Shown: positions 1-10,245, counted from the first letter of the stretch. The stretch: 64,000 nt of DNA from Halothiobacillaceae bacterium (GCA_028696185.1 JAQVHL010000001.1:62001-126000); one strand, 5' to 3'. Made by a program: numbers and translations. The notes: a model not told the origin generated them from the letters alone.

Positions 1-187
1 TGGGTTTCAGGCAACCCGTCATCTGACCAAGGATCCGGCCACCGCTGCGATTCCAGTGGTAATGGTCACGACCAAGGACCAGGAAACCGACAAGATCTGG
101 GGTATGCGTCAGGGGGCCAAGGAATACCTGGTGAAACCTGTCAAGGAAGCGGATCTGATGCGCGTCATCCGCAGTCTGATCGGCTAG
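1..187 (+). CDS. pilH: PilH-like response regulator, C-terminal part (5' end outside window)
   Basis: The frame is open from base 2 and gives the last 61 residues of a CheY-type receiver. Visible are the end of beta-4 (IPVVMVTTK) with the conserved Thr, and the KP motif in EYLVKPVKEADL that closes the acidic pocket. The phospho-acceptor Asp lies outside the window. It is directly followed by a CheW-like gene, an MCP and a ChpA kinase, which is the pilGHIJ-chpA order of twitching motility systems. By analogy it would be the phosphate-sink or output regulator acting on type IV pilus retraction. PilH is chosen over PilG only because of its position next to pilI. Confidence 0.85.
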   Translation, partial: GFQATRHLTKDPATAAIPVVMVTTKDQETDKIWGMRQGAKEYLVKPVKEADLMRVIRSLIG

Positions 188-201
188 GTTAGAGGAAGAT
201 C

Positions 202-747
202 ATGGTCAGGGCAGACACCGCGTTTGATTACTTCAGGGAAATCGATCGCCTTGCGGCACGCAATGCTGCCGGCATGCCCAAGCGCAAGGACCCCGGCAAG
301 CTGTGGCAGGGTTTGGTCTACAAGGTTGGAGATGCCACGTTGGTCACTCCCCTGGACCAGATTGCTGCGATCCTGCCCGTTCCCCGACTCGTGCGGGTGC
401 CGGGCGCCAAGCCGTGGGCGCTGGGGGTGGCGAACGTGCGTGGCAGTTTGACTGCGCTGTTCGATATGCACGGCTTCCTTTACGGCAGCAATATACTTCA
501 GGACAGACGTTCTACCGTTCTGGTCTGCAAGAGCGATCAGCTCAATGCGGCGCTGATTGTCAGTGCTTCGCTTGGATTGAGAAATTTTCTGGAAAGTGCC
601 CGTGAGCCGAGCCGCAACCGCGAGCCGGCCCTGGCGGCCTGCGTCGAATACGACGTCAGGGACGGGCAGTCCGTCTATCCCGTTTTCGATTTCGCTCGGC
701 TCTACGTTACCCCATCGTTCCGCGATGTGGTGGCGAAGGAAAACTGA
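202..747 (+). CDS. pilI: PilI, CheW-like coupling protein
   Basis: This 181-residue cytoplasmic adaptor has a CheW domain covering most of its length: VTPLDQIAAILPVPRLVRVPG, then the typical WALGVANVRGSLTALFDMHGFL segment around residues 73-95. CheW proteins bridge the chemoreceptor tip and the P5 domain of the kinase; here the partners would be PilJ and ChpA, encoded next. ATG is preceded by a GAGGAAG ribosome-binding site and lies 14 bases after pilH. The length fits PilI of Pseudomonas (about 178 residues). Confidence 0.9.
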   Translation: MVRADTAFDYFREIDRLAARNAAGMPKRKDPGKLWQGLVYKVGDATLVTPLDQIAAILPVPRLVRVPGAKPWALGVANVRGSLTALFDMHGFLYGSNILQDRRSTVLVCKSDQLNAALIVSASLGLRNFLESAREPSRNREPALAACVEYDVRDGQSVYPVFDFARLYVTPSFRDVVAKEN

Positions 748-809
748 GTGGTCGCGTTCGGGGCTGTGGCTACGAATAATGACATATGTCAAGCATGTGA
801 GAGGATGAC

Positions 810-2840
810 ATGAGACTGGGCGGTAACTTGGTTGGAAAAGCGCACAGCGCGTGGCTGATTCCACTGATCGTGGCGGCCGGGGTTCTCTTTCTCGGGACCG
901 TCGGTACGTTCACCTTCGTGGCCATGACCGAACAGCAGTACCTGGAGCGACGACTGCTTTCGACCCAGGTCGAGCGTCTGGGGCAGGACATCACCATCAA
1001 CGTACTGCGCGCCGTGCGCGGTAACGAAAAAGCCTTCGCGGACCTGACCACCGAACAGCAGTCCATGAAGTCCCAGCTCACCATGCTCAAATCCGGGAAT
1101 CCGGCCACAGGGCTTGGCGCACTGCCGCAGGATCACATGGCGGCGTTCCAGGATATGGAAGGCTCATGGAAGCTGCTCGATACCCAGCTCAACGGGGTTC
1201 TTTCAGGCAAGGAAGCCATTGTAGGCGTTGCCGAGATTTCCAAAGGCATTACCCGCTTCCTGCCGGATCTGCTCGCGGCCTCGGATGAGGTCGTTCAGCG
1301 CCTGGTGCAGAGTGGCGCTGACTCCTCGCAGATTTACGTGGCAACCCGGCAGCTCATGCTGATCGAACGCATCCGCATCACGCTTTCCGAAATTCTCAGC
1401 GGAAGCGAGGAAGCCGTGACCGCTGCCGACCGTTTCGGACGCGACGTCGCACTGTTTGGTCGGGTGCTTGATGGCATGCTGCAGGGCGATGCCATGCTGG
1501 GGCTGCAGCGTGTATCCGATGAGGGCGCGCGTGCCAAGCTGCGCGATGTGGCGGTACTCTTCTCCACTCTCAACCAGAGCGTGAATGAACTGCTCTCCCG
1601 CGCTCCGGATCTGCTGGCGGCCAACCAGTCGTCACTGCGTGCCGACGAAATCTCCCGAGCCTTTGGTCAGCGCAGTTCCAGCTTCAAGGATTCGATGGTC
1701 GCAGACTATGACTCGTTGTCTGTCTACTCCTTCGTCGGTTTCGCACTCGGTGGTCTGACCGTGATCGTCATGATCGCCCTGGGTTTTGGTCTGGTAAGCG
1801 ACACCCGTCGCCGTCTGGAAGAAACCGAGGCGCAGAACCAGCGTAACCAGCAGGCGATCCTGCGACTTCTCGACGAGATGATGACCCTGGCTGACGGTGA
1901 CCTGACCGTGCATGCCACGGTGACCGAGGATATCACCGGCGCGATTGCGGACTCCGTGAACTACGCGATCGATGCACTGCGTGAGCTCGTATCCACGATC
2001 AACCAGACCTCCGAACGTGTGGCGTCTTCATCGGCCCAATCGCAGTCGGGTTCATTGCGTCTTGCTGAATCCTCGCAACAACAGGCGCAGCAGATCAGTG
2101 AGGTGAACGAATCCATTGCACAGATGGCCGAGACCATCAACACCGTCTCCCAGGATGCGCAGGATTCGGCCCGTGTTGCACAGTCTTCGGTTGACGTGGC
2201 GCACAAAGGCTCCGTCGCGGTGCGCGAAACCATCAAGGGTATGGACGCCATCCGTGAGCAGATTCAGGAAACCTCCAAGCGAATCAAGCGACTGGGTGAG
2301 AGCTCTCAGGAGATTGGTGACATCGTCGGCCTGATTACCGACATTGCTGACCAGACCAACATCCTTGCACTCAACGCGGCGATTCAGGCGGCGATGGCAG
2401 GTGAGGCCGGTCGCGGGTTCGCCGTGGTCGCTGACGAAGTACAACGCCTCGCGGAGCGTGTTGGTAATGCAACCCGCCAGATTGAAACCCTGGTGAAAAC
2501 AATTCAAACCGACACCAGCGAAGCCATGCTCGCGATGGAACAGACTACGACCAACGTGGTAAGCGGTGCAGCGCTGGCTGAGAACGCGGGCAAGGCGCTT
2601 GAAGAAATCGAAGGTGTGTCCTGGACGCTCGCGGAGCGAATCAAATCCATCGCCGAAGTGGCCCAGACCCAGTCGACCGTAGCCATGGGCCTACGGGAGG
2701 CGATGTTTGGCATTCGCGAACAGACGCAGGGGACTGCTGAAGAGGCGACTCAGGCGGCACAAGAGATCGGCAAGATGACGGCCCTCTCTACCGAGCTCAA
2801 GACTTCTGTCGCCGGCTTCAAACTGCCTGAAGCGGGCTAA
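810..2840 (+). CDS. pilJ: PilJ, methyl-accepting chemoreceptor for twitching motility
   Basis: This is a 676-residue receptor. One membrane helix spans about residues 15-38 and a second about 304-328, which brackets a periplasmic sensor region of about 265 residues. A HAMP-like stretch ([19 protein letters not shown]) and a long helical signalling domain follow. The hairpin tip near residues 511-552 reads [19 protein letters not shown] then [19 protein letters not shown], the PilJ variant of the MCP signature with Gln and Met where E. coli receptors carry Glu and Arg. It should signal through PilI to ChpA. GAGG precedes the ATG. Length matches PilJ (about 680 residues). Confidence 0.93.
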   Translation: MRLGGNLVGKAHSAWLIPLIVAAGVLFLGTVGTFTFVAMTEQQYLERRLLSTQVERLGQDITINVLRAVRGNEKAFADLTTEQQSMKSQLTMLKSGNPATGLGALPQDHMAAFQDMEGSWKLLDTQLNGVLSGKEAIVGVAEISKGITRFLPDLLAASDEVVQRLVQSGADSSQIYVATRQLMLIERIRITLSEILSGSEEAVTAADRFGRDVALFGRVLDGMLQGDAMLGLQRVSDEGARAKLRDVAVLFSTLNQSVNELLSRAPDLLAANQSSLRADEISRAFGQRSSSFKDSMVADYDSLSVYSFVGFALGGLTVIVMIALGFGLVSDTRRRLEETEAQNQRNQQAILRLLDEMMTLADGDLTVHATVTEDITGAIADSVNYAIDALRELVSTINQTSERVASSSAQSQSGSLRLAESSQQQAQQISEVNESIAQMAETINTVSQDAQDSARVAQSSVDVAHKGSVAVRETIKGMDAIREQIQETSKRIKRLGESSQEIGDIVGLITDIADQTNILALNAAIQAAMAGEAGRGFAVVADEVQRLAERVGNATRQIETLVKTIQTDTSEAMLAMEQTTTNVVSGAALAENAGKALEEIEGVSWTLAERIKSIAEVAQTQSTVAMGLREAMFGIREQTQGTAEEATQAAQEIGKMTALSTELKTSVAGFKLPEAG

Positions 2841-2954
2841 AAAGCCCAGCGAGCTTCGGGCTTACTACACGGGAGCGCCGCCATGCGGCGTCCTGGTTGC
2901 CGTGCCGACTCTCCAAGGAGGGCGGCGCGACTTAAACAGTGATGGGAATTGGCA
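2834..2954 (+). other. pilJ-chpA gap with two small hairpins
   Basis: The pilJ stop codon lies inside a 5-bp hairpin (GGGCT, loop AAAA, AGCCC). A second hairpin, CGCCGC-CAT-GCGGCG, lies at 2876-2890. Neither is followed by a run of T, so they are not convincing terminators. They may protect or process the message between the receptor and kinase genes. Confidence 0.4.
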
Positions 2955-5900
2955 ATGCGCGCAGCCTACACCATGGATGTCATCGCCCTGTCCTGGGTGC
3001 GGGGCGGCTTGGACGAGGAGCTGTTGCTGCTTCGGCAGGCTCTTGAGGATTATTCGAGCGATGCCGGGCACATCGAGCGTCTGAGCGAGGCGCGTGCCGC
3101 CGCTCACCGTATCTATGGTGTGCTAGGCGTACTGCATGCCCAGCCCGCTCGTCTGCTTTTGCGCGAGCTGGAAGTTTTCTTCACCTCCTCACGTGCTGAG
3201 CGTGCCGATGAAAGCGCGCTCGGACCCTACATCCAGGCGATACTTCAACTTGAAGTTCTGCTGGATCGTCTACAGACGGGACAGCCTGTCCCGCTCGCCG
3301 CGCTTACTGACCTTGTGAACGACATGCGAGCCGTGCGCGAGCTTCCGGTCCTATCCCTGCGTGAATTGACGCTGGATATGGCCCTGCTCGAACGGCTCGA
3401 CGATACACCGGTCTTGCTCAATGCGGATCGTGAAGCCGAAGTGGCCACGGCGCGACGCGCGTTCTTTGAAAAAGCCCTGCTGGGCTGGTTTCAGGGCCGA
3501 TCTGGCGCGCTGGATGAGCTTTCTGCTGTTTTTCAGGAGCTGGAAGCGGCGGCCCAGCCGCCGGAACTGCGCCTTTTCTGGGGTTTGGGGATTCGGCTCG
3601 TTGCGGCTCTTGGCGCAGGGCACATGGTGCCCTCTGCACCTGTCAAAGCGCTGTTCGGGCGTGTGAATCGCCTCATCAAGCTGCTCTCAAACGAAGGTCT
3701 TGCGCGTCTTGATATTTCCGAAGTGCGCGATCTTTCGCGCATGATCGTTATGCAGATGCTCGAAGGGGTTCAGTTTGAGAATCTCCCGGATATCCTCCGC
3801 CCAATCCATGAGTCCCTGGCACACGTGCCAGTTGATGAAGATGAAGAAGCCTTCATTGGTCTGGATCGTGGTGCGCGCCGACAGGTCGCATCCGTGTTGC
3901 GCGAGGAAATCGCTCATCTGCAGGACGTGCTCGACATCTTCGTTCGTGGTAAACGCACGGATCTGGCCCCGCTGATTTCTGTTGCGCCCCGATTGCGCCA
4001 GATTGGCGAAATTTTCGCCATGCTCGAATTGATGCGTCAAGGCGAAGTGCTGATCCAGACCAGTAATACGCTTGACGCTATCGGACGAGGTGAGCGACCG
4101 CTGGAAGAGCGGGATTTGATGGTGATGGCCGGCGCCCTGATGCGGGCCGATGTCGGGGTCGATCAGTATGAGCTGATGGGCGGCGCGGGTAATGGCGAGG
4201 AGCAGGTCCTGCTCAGTGATGCCTCGGTTATCAAGGCAGTTGAAGCCATTGCCAGCAACAGTCTCGACGATATTTTACTGGCCAAGGAAATTCTCCAGGA
4301 TGGCATGCTCAATGCCGAGAAACAGGCTCGGCTTCCTGAGGCGCGTGAGCTTGTCTTGCGCGCTCAACGTGTGTTTGGTGTCATCGGTCTGGAAACAGTG
4401 CGCCCCTTGCTTAGCGGCATCGTGCAGTTTGTCGATGACTACCTGATCGAGCAGCGCCGGGTTCCCGGAGAGATGGCTCTGAATGCCTTGGCCGATCTAT
4501 TCGGTAGTGTTGAATACTATCTTGAAAACCTTCGTGATTACCGTCAGGAACTGAGCGGCTTCCTTACGGTTGGCTTCCGTTCATTGGCTCAGCTGGGATA
4601 CACGTCCGACCGCGAAGGTCGAAGTGAGACGGTCCGCGCTGGCGAAGCTGCTGCTGCCGCCGAAGCTGCTGCCGCCGAAGCTGCTGCCGCCACAGAAGCC
4701 GGTGCAACTGAGGCTGAAATCGAAACCGTTGAAGCGGTCGATACGTTTAGTGTCTCGACTGAAGAGCCGCATCCACCCCTCGAACTTGCCACGGTATCGA
4801 GCGAAGCTGTTCTGCCTTTCGAGGAGCTGCTACAGCAGGCACTCGAAACTCCGGCACTGGAAATCGAGCCGAATCAGGCAGTGGTATCCCCGCACGAAAT
4901 AGAGCCGTTGCCGCTTGAGCGTGCTGAAGGCGAAATGCTTGGGGTGCTTGGTCCTGAGGCGGAGGAAGTGAGCTCTGAGTTTGCCCTTTTGCTTGCGGAG
5001 GCGATAAAGGCTCCCGAAGAGGAGGTATTGCCCGCCCCGCTTGCGTCCAGTGGAATATCCGAACCCGCCAGCGTGCCTGGTGTCGCGGCTCCAGTGCCAG
5101 AGTCCATGCGGGAGTCTGCCCTCGAAAGTGCGCTTGTTGCCGAGTCGATTGGGGAGGAACTTTCCACCGATGATGCGCTGGGTCTTGCGCAGCTGGTGGA
5201 AGGCGAGCCCGATGAAGAAATCCTGGATATCTTCATCGAAGAGGCAAGCGAAGAGCAGGAAAACATCCGCGACCGGCTCACCTTGTGGAAAGCCCGCCCC
5301 AGCGATATGGAAACCTTGGCGGCATTGCGTCGCTCCTTCCATACACTCAAAGGCAGTGGACGTATTGTCGGTATCGAAGCTATCGGTTCTCTGGCCTGGG
5401 CCTATGAAAATCTGCTTAACAATATCCTCGATGGACGTATCCGCCATTCGCGGGAAATCTTCGAGGCTGTTGAAGCCACGGCAGAATACCTACCGACCTT
5501 GATAGGTGCGCTACGTGGTGATGCGCCGGCTTCACGTACTCAGGTCCAAGCCCTGCAGTCCCGTGCTGAGCGTCTGCTGAACACCGGTGCTGAAGAGCTT
5601 GATCTTTTGGTGCTGCGCGATCCTGTCCTGCGTGAAATTTTCACGGTGGAGTCCAGTGGCTATCTCGATACGCTGGAGGACACCTTCTCTAAGGCACGTG
5701 CCAGTGGTCACACACTGGTTGCAGACGAGCAACTCATACGTTTGACCCATACCCTGTTAGGTAGTGCGCGAACAGCAGACGTTCGGGAAATGGCGAAACT
5801 CGCCGACCGGATGGAGCGCTATATCCGGGAGTGTGCCGATCACAACCAGCGTATTGGTTCGCATGGGCTCGATGTGTTGCTTGAAGCGACAGCGGGTGCG

Positions 5901-8900
5901 CGTTCCATGCTGGGCTGGCTTGCCGATCCGGCGCAGGGCAAGCCGTCTTTTGAGTCTGTCGAGCACCGTCTGGATACCTTGCTGGCAGAGCTTTCAGGTC
6001 AGATGGCCAGGGAGCAGGAAGCGCGAGCTGAAGCGCATCGGGAAGATACGGCGGCGCCGAAAGGGTTGTGGACAGCGACCGTTGCCGATATCGATGCGCA
6101 TCCAGGCGCACTCAGTGAATCCGATATCCAAGCCATGCTCGCCCGTGGCACTCTCCCTGAAGAGCCTGCTGTAACGATTGAAACAGCTACGTTTGACATT
6201 GAAAAGGCAGGGCAGGGCAAGGAGATACTGGAGTTGCCTTCCGGGTTGGCTCTGGAAGCGCAGGAGTCCGAATCGACAAGTGCTGGTTTGGATGAGCTTC
6301 TCAGCTGGGATTTCTCAAGTGGCAGCGAATCCGATCATGAACCGTTGACGGAGGAAGAGCGCGCGCTGTTCGAAATGGAACTGCTCTCTGAGGAAGAGGC
6401 GGCGCCTAAACCCCAGGCGGTTCCTCAATTTGTTATCGAAGACTTCGCACTTAGCGGCGTCGAACTGGGTGGGGTTGAGCCTGAGGAGCTGGTACTCCCC
6501 GAAGAACTGGCACAGCCTGAAGAACTGGCACAGCCCGAGGAACTGGCACAGCCTGAGGAACTGGCACAGCCTGAGGAACTGGCACAGCCTGAGGAACTGG
6601 CACAGCCCGAGGAACTGGCACAGCCCGAGGAACTGGCACAGCCCGAGGAACTGGCACAGCCCGAGGAACTGGCACAGCCCGAGGAACTGGCACAGCCCGA
6701 GGAACTGGCACAGCCCGAGGAACTGGCACAGTCCGAAGAACTGGCACAGCCCGAAGAACTGGCACAGCCCGGGGAACTGGCACAGCCCGGGGAACTGGCA
6801 CAGCCCGAGGAACTGGCACAGCCCGAGGAACTGGCACAGCCCGAGGAACTGGCACAGCCTGAAGAATTGGCACAGCCTGAAGAACTGGCGCATCCCGAGG
6901 AATCCATTGTCCCGGTTGCCCCCGTAGCCATTCCCGCTCCTATCGCTCCCGCAATGGAGGTTCGTCCGCCGGAAAATCCTGCCGATCAGGATTACGACAT
7001 TCTGCGCATCTTCATCGAGGAAGCGGAGGAAATCGTCGAAGACGCGGACCGCGAACTGTCGGCCTGGCGTGAGCGTCCGACAGACATCGGACATATCCGC
7101 ATCATTCAGCGCCAGCTGCACACCATCAAGGGTGGGGCCCGCATGGCCGGCATGTACAACTTTGCCGACCTGCCCCACGAGGTGGAGACCCTGCTCAACG
7201 AAGTGTTGTCGGGCAAGTTGCCGCCCAACGACGCATTGGTGAGTTTCGTTCAGCGCTGCTTTGACCGGATGCATCAGTTGCTTGAGCAAGTCAATGAGAT
7301 GCAGCCGATTGCCCACCAAACCGATGCGCTGGAGGAGATCTACCGCTTTGCTCACGGTGAGCCCTTGGCGGCCCCGGTCGAAACGAAGGAGCTGAAGGCG
7401 GCTGCAGCGCCGGAAGTGGTCGCTATTGTCGAACAGGCTTCCGTGCCCGTCCTGCCCGAGCTTGTGCCTCCCGAGCCGGTTGTTTCCCCGCCCGTCGAGC
7501 CCCTCCTTGAGGAAGCGCCAGCCGCACTTGAGTTGCCGGTTGAGTCCTTGGTCGAGTCCTTCGAGCCCAGCGAAGCGGAAGCTGAGCCGGTCGAGGCCGC
7601 CGTGGCGGAGGAAAAAACTCCGGAACCTTTGGCTCCTCCGCCTCCGGTCGTTCCCGAACCGGCAGAGGCGACGCCCATTGCGGCCCTTGCCGCTGCCGAG
7701 CCAAGCGTGGCTGCGCAGGAACTTCGCAGGGAGCAGTTGCGCGTCGATGCTCATGTGGTCGATCAGATGGTTGGTTTCGCTGGAGAAGCCTCGATCTATC
7801 AGGCGCGTCTGGAGCGCCAGGTATCCGAGTTCGCTCGTCAGCTGGAAGAACTCAAACATACCGTTGGTCGCTTGCGCACGCAGCTGCGGCGCATGGAAAT
7901 CGAAACCGAAGCTCAGATGCTCTACCGCTTCCAGCAGGAAACGGGGCGCAGTGCGGAAGAGTTTGACCCCCTGGAGTTCGACCGCTTCTCCCAGTTGCAA
8001 GAGCTCAGTCGCGGCGTCATGGAAAGCCTCAGCGACATCAACAGTGTTCAGGAAGCACTGGAAGATTCGGCAGAGGAAGCCGAGATGCTGCTGGTTCAGC
8101 AGGAGCGATTGTCCAACGAGCTGTCCAGTCAGCTGCTATCGCTGCGCATGGTGCGCTTCAACGACATCGTTCCGCGCTTGCGCCGTATCGTGCGTCAGAC
8201 AGCGGGGGATCTGGGCAAACGTGCGGAACTGTCGGTCAGCGGAGGGGAAACCGAGCTGGACCGTGGCGTGCTGATCAATATGCTGCCGCCGTTTGAGCAC
8301 ATGATCCGTAACTCTCTGGCGCATGGTATCGAAAAGTCCGAACAGCGGCGCGAGAAGGGCAAGACCGAAACCGGACGTATCCATCTGGATGTCAGCAGCC
8401 AGGGCGGGAACATCGTTCTGCGTGTATCGGACGACGGTGCCGGTCTCGATGTACCCGCACTCAAGCGCAAGGCGGTCAGTCGAGGGTTTGCCCACAGCGA
8501 AGATGAAATCTCCGACAGTGACGCTTGCCAGCTTATTTTTGAGTCCGGTTTCAGCACGGCCAAGGAAATCAGCCAGGTCGCCGGGCGTGGTGTGGGTATG
8601 GATGTTGTCGCCTCGGCCATCCGTCAGCTCGGTGGGCATGTCGATCTTGATACGCAGGCTGGCAAGGGCACGACCTTCACCATTCTGTTGCCGCTTACTC
8701 AGGCCATAACCAACGGTGTACTGGTCAGCGCAGGCGAGGATCACTACGCCGTACCTTACAAGGGCATAGTCGGCATCATCCGTGTTCCAGCCGTACAACT
8801 GGCAGAGGAATACAGCCGGGATACCCCGGTGGTGACTTACAACGGCGAGACCTATCTGTTGCACTATATGGGGCATCTGCTCTGGGGCGGGCAGAATCGC

Positions 8901-9569
8901 ACTCCGGATCTGTCCAGTGGCATGCGTCCGGTTCTGTTGGTGCAGCTGGGGGAGCGCCGGCATGCGATTCATGTGGATCACCAGTTCGGTACCGTTCAGC
9001 TGTTCATCAAGTCGCTCGGGCCTCAGCTTGGACAGCTGCGCGGTCTGGCTGGCGCAACGATCGCCAGCGATGGGAATGTCGTCCTCGTCCTGGAGCTTGC
9101 CGAGCTTCTGCGTGCCCAGGCTACCCTGCGTCGCCCGGCCGGACGCCCCGAAGCCGTTGTTGAAGCCAAGCGTGCAGGGCGTCCGCTGGTGCTGGTCGTT
9201 GACGACTCCATTACCATCCGCAAGGTCACCACGCGAATCCTGGAGCGCAACAATATGGATGTCATGGCGGCGAAAGATGGTGTGGAGGCGATTGGCTTGC
9301 TGCACGAAATCAATCCGGACCTCATCCTCAGCGACATCGAAATGCCGCGCATGGATGGTTTCGAACTCTTGAGTGCTATCCGCAACGATCCGCGTTTCGC
9401 TACGGTGCCGGTGGTGATGATCACCTCGCGCACGGGGCAGAAGCATCGGCAGAAAGCCGAGGAAATGGGGGTCAGTGGTTACCTGGGCAAACCTTATACC
9501 GAGGCCGACCTGCTCGCGGAAATGGCGCGCCATCTGCAAGGTCGTCTGGGTCAGGCGGTAGGAGAGTAA
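2955..9569 (+). CDS. chpA: ChpA, giant hybrid chemosensory histidine kinase with hexapeptide repeat array
   Basis: This 2204-residue CheA-type kinase would control type IV pilus function. The N-terminal half holds degenerate and intact Hpt domains: HTLKGSGR (His796), a variant HTLLGSAR (His932) and HTIKGGAR (His1389). Long acidic Ala/Pro/Glu linkers separate them; residues 1182-1313 are 22 tandem copies of PEELAQ. A P3-like helical region follows, then an ATP-binding domain with N box HMIRNSLAHGIE (His1782) and boxes DDGAGLD and GRGVGMD, then a CheW-like P5 domain. A C-terminal receiver has acceptor Asp2127 in LILSDIEMPRMDG and the KP motif. ATG 2955 is chosen because GGGA lies 7-8 bases upstream; an in-frame TTG at 2949 is the alternative. 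Confidence 0.93.
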   Translation: MRAAYTMDVIALSWVRGGLDEELLLLRQALEDYSSDAGHIERLSEARAAAHRIYGVLGVLHAQPARLLLRELEVFFTSSRAERADESALGPYIQAILQLEVLLDRLQTGQPVPLAALTDLVNDMRAVRELPVLSLRELTLDMALLERLDDTPVLLNADREAEVATARRAFFEKALLGWFQGRSGALDELSAVFQELEAAAQPPELRLFWGLGIRLVAALGAGHMVPSAPVKALFGRVNRLIKLLSNEGLARLDISEVRDLSRMIVMQMLEGVQFENLPDILRPIHESLAHVPVDEDEEAFIGLDRGARRQVASVLREEIAHLQDVLDIFVRGKRTDLAPLISVAPRLRQIGEIFAMLELMRQGEVLIQTSNTLDAIGRGERPLEERDLMVMAGALMRADVGVDQYELMGGAGNGEEQVLLSDASVIKAVEAIASNSLDDILLAKEILQDGMLNAEKQARLPEARELVLRAQRVFGVIGLETVRPLLSGIVQFVDDYLIEQRRVPGEMALNALADLFGSVEYYLENLRDYRQELSGFLTVGFRSLAQLGYTSDREGRSETVRAGEAAAAAEAAAAEAAAATEAGATEAEIETVEAVDTFSVSTEEPHPPLELATVSSEAVLPFEELLQQALETPALEIEPNQAVVSPHEIEPLPLERAEGEMLGVLGPEAEEVSSEFALLLAEAIKAPEEEVLPAPLASSGISEPASVPGVAAPVPESMRESALESALVAESIGEELSTDDALGLAQLVEGEPDEEILDIFIEEASEEQENIRDRLTLWKARPSDMETLAALRRSFHTLKGSGRIVGIEAIGSLAWAYENLLNNILDGRIRHSREIFEAVEATAEYLPTLIGALRGDAPASRTQVQALQSRAERLLNTGAEELDLLVLRDPVLREIFTVESSGYLDTLEDTFSKARASGHTLVADEQLIRLTHTLLGSARTADVREMAKLADRMERYIRECADHNQRIGSHGLDVLLEATAGARSMLGWLADPAQGKPSFESVEHRLDTLLAELSGQMAREQEARAEAHREDTAAPKGLWTATVADIDAHPGALSESDIQAMLARGTLPEEPAVTIETATFDIEKAGQGKEILELPSGLALEAQESESTSAGLDELLSWDFSSGSESDHEPLTEEERALFEMELLSEEEAAPKPQAVPQFVIEDFALSGVELGGVEPEELVLPEELAQPEELAQPEELAQPEELAQPEELAQPEELAQPEELAQPEELAQPEELAQPEELAQPEELAQPEELAQPEELAQSEELAQPEELAQPGELAQPGELAQPEELAQPEELAQPEELAQPEELAQPEELAHPEESIVPVAPVAIPAPIAPAMEVRPPENPADQDYDILRIFIEEAEEIVEDADRELSAWRERPTDIGHIRIIQRQLHTIKGGARMAGMYNFADLPHEVETLLNEVLSGKLPPNDALVSFVQRCFDRMHQLLEQVNEMQPIAHQTDALEEIYRFAHGEPLAAPVETKELKAAAAPEVVAIVEQASVPVLPELVPPEPVVSPPVEPLLEEAPAALELPVESLVESFEPSEAEAEPVEAAVAEEKTPEPLAPPPPVVPEPAEATPIAALAAAEPSVAAQELRREQLRVDAHVVDQMVGFAGEASIYQARLERQVSEFARQLEELKHTVGRLRTQLRRMEIETEAQMLYRFQQETGRSAEEFDPLEFDRFSQLQELSRGVMESLSDINSVQEALEDSAEEAEMLLVQQERLSNELSSQLLSLRMVRFNDIVPRLRRIVRQTAGDLGKRAELSVSGGETELDRGVLINMLPPFEHMIRNSLAHGIEKSEQRREKGKTETGRIHLDVSSQGGNIVLRVSDDGAGLDVPALKRKAVSRGFAHSEDEISDSDACQLIFESGFSTAKEISQVAGRGVGMDVVASAIRQLGGHVDLDTQAGKGTTFTILLPLTQAITNGVLVSAGEDHYAVPYKGIVGIIRVPAVQLAEEYSRDTPVVTYNGETYLLHYMGHLLWGGQNRTPDLSSGMRPVLLVQLGERRHAIHVDHQFGTVQLFIKSLGPQLGQLRGLAGATIASDGNVVLVLELAELLRAQATLRRPAGRPEAVVEAKRAGRPLVLVVDDSITIRKVTTRILERNNMDVMAAKDGVEAIGLLHEINPDLILSDIEMPRMDGFELLSAIRNDPRFATVPVVMITSRTGQKHRQKAEEMGVSGYLGKPYTEADLLAEMARHLQGRLGQAVGE
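6498..6893 (+). repeat. 18-bp tandem repeat array in chpA, 22 units
   Basis: This is exactly 396 bp, made of 22 in-frame copies of CCCGAGGAACTGGCACAG, each encoding Pro-Glu-Glu-Leu-Ala-Gln. Variants are few: CCT for CCC, GAA for GAG, one Ser for Pro, two Gly for Glu, and a last unit ending in His. Near-identity at the nucleotide level, including synonymous sites, points to recent expansion by slippage or unequal exchange. Because the unit is a multiple of three, copy-number change would lengthen or shorten a linker between Hpt domains without shifting the frame. Confidence 0.97.
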
Positions 9570-9575
9570 AAAGGC

Positions 9576-10022
9576 ATGGACAACGCCGAAGAGCAACTCT
9601 ATGCGGTTCGTCTGCCCTTGCAGGGGCTGACGCTCGTGGTTCCCTACTCGGTCATGGCCGAGATCATCAACTGGGAGGTTCCGGACAGTACTACCTTGCG
9701 TCAGTGGCGACTTGCTGAAATCGACTGGCGCGGCTGGAAGGTACCTCTGGTCAGTCTTGAACTGGCCTGCGGTCAGGTCTTCATGCCCCCGGCCGGTCGT
9801 GTGCGCGTCGCCATCCTGTACACCCTGGGAGGGGATCGCCAGCGTCCCTACATGGCTGTATTGCTCAATGGCGTGCCGCGCACGGAGCGTGTGAGTCGTT
9901 CGGACTTGGTGGGCGCAGGTGGTGTGGGCTGTCCGCTGATCGCCTTCATGGCTCGCCTGCGCGATCAGGATGTAGGACTGCTGGATATTGAAGAGCTGGA
10001 GCGGCGTATCGCGGCGGCGTGA
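9576..10022 (+). CDS. chpC: ChpC-like CheW-domain protein
   Basis: This 148-residue protein starts 6 bases after the chpA stop. It is a single CheW-type domain: LTLVVPYSVMAEIINW near the N-terminus and WRGWKVPLVSLELACG near residue 55. In Pseudomonas the pil-chp cluster ends with chpB (methylesterase) and chpC (a second CheW). Here no chpB lies between, so adaptation of PilJ may depend on a methylesterase elsewhere, or not occur. The assignment to ChpC is by position and domain; sequence alone says only CheW-like. Confidence 0.8.
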   Translation: MDNAEEQLYAVRLPLQGLTLVVPYSVMAEIINWEVPDSTTLRQWRLAEIDWRGWKVPLVSLELACGQVFMPPAGRVRVAILYTLGGDRQRPYMAVLLNGVPRTERVSRSDLVGAGGVGCPLIAFMARLRDQDVGLLDIEELERRIAAA

Positions 10023-10055
10023 GTTTTTGGCTTAAAGCTTGAATTCGCGTTCTTG

Positions 10056-10083
10056 TCGGCCCCCATTGTGGGGCCGCATTTTC
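10056..10083 (+). terminator. Rho-independent terminator after chpC
   Basis: The hairpin GGCCCC / GGGGCC around CATTGT is followed by GCATTTTC, 34 bases after the chpC stop. The rest of the gap to 10245 shows no gene I can support. Confidence 0.7.
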
Positions 10084-10245
10084 ATTGGCGGGCAGAGAGG
10101 CTGTTTGCAAAAAGAAGGTTTGCATGACGCCTTGGACCAAGCAGAACGGCGCGGCTCCTCTCCCCCATGGCGGTCCCAAGGGGCCCTTCCCTGCGCCCAC
10201 GCTCGTCCAGAAAAAAATCCTGCTGAACAGCCCCAGTCAATCCGC

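Noticed and set aside
6498-6893. CRISPR-like repetitive array
   Set aside because: The units are directly joined with no spacers and form an in-frame hexapeptide inside a kinase.
6315-8000. Long antisense frames across the ChpA repeat, coding for repeats such as LCQFLG or GCASSS
   Set aside because: The 18-bp unit has no stop in several frames, so any frame stays open across the array. Outside it these frames look like nothing known, while ChpA has full domain support.
10084-10245. Short frames between chpC and rsmE on both strands
   Set aside because: They lack ribosome-binding sites and family resemblance, and most run into rsmE in the wrong frame.
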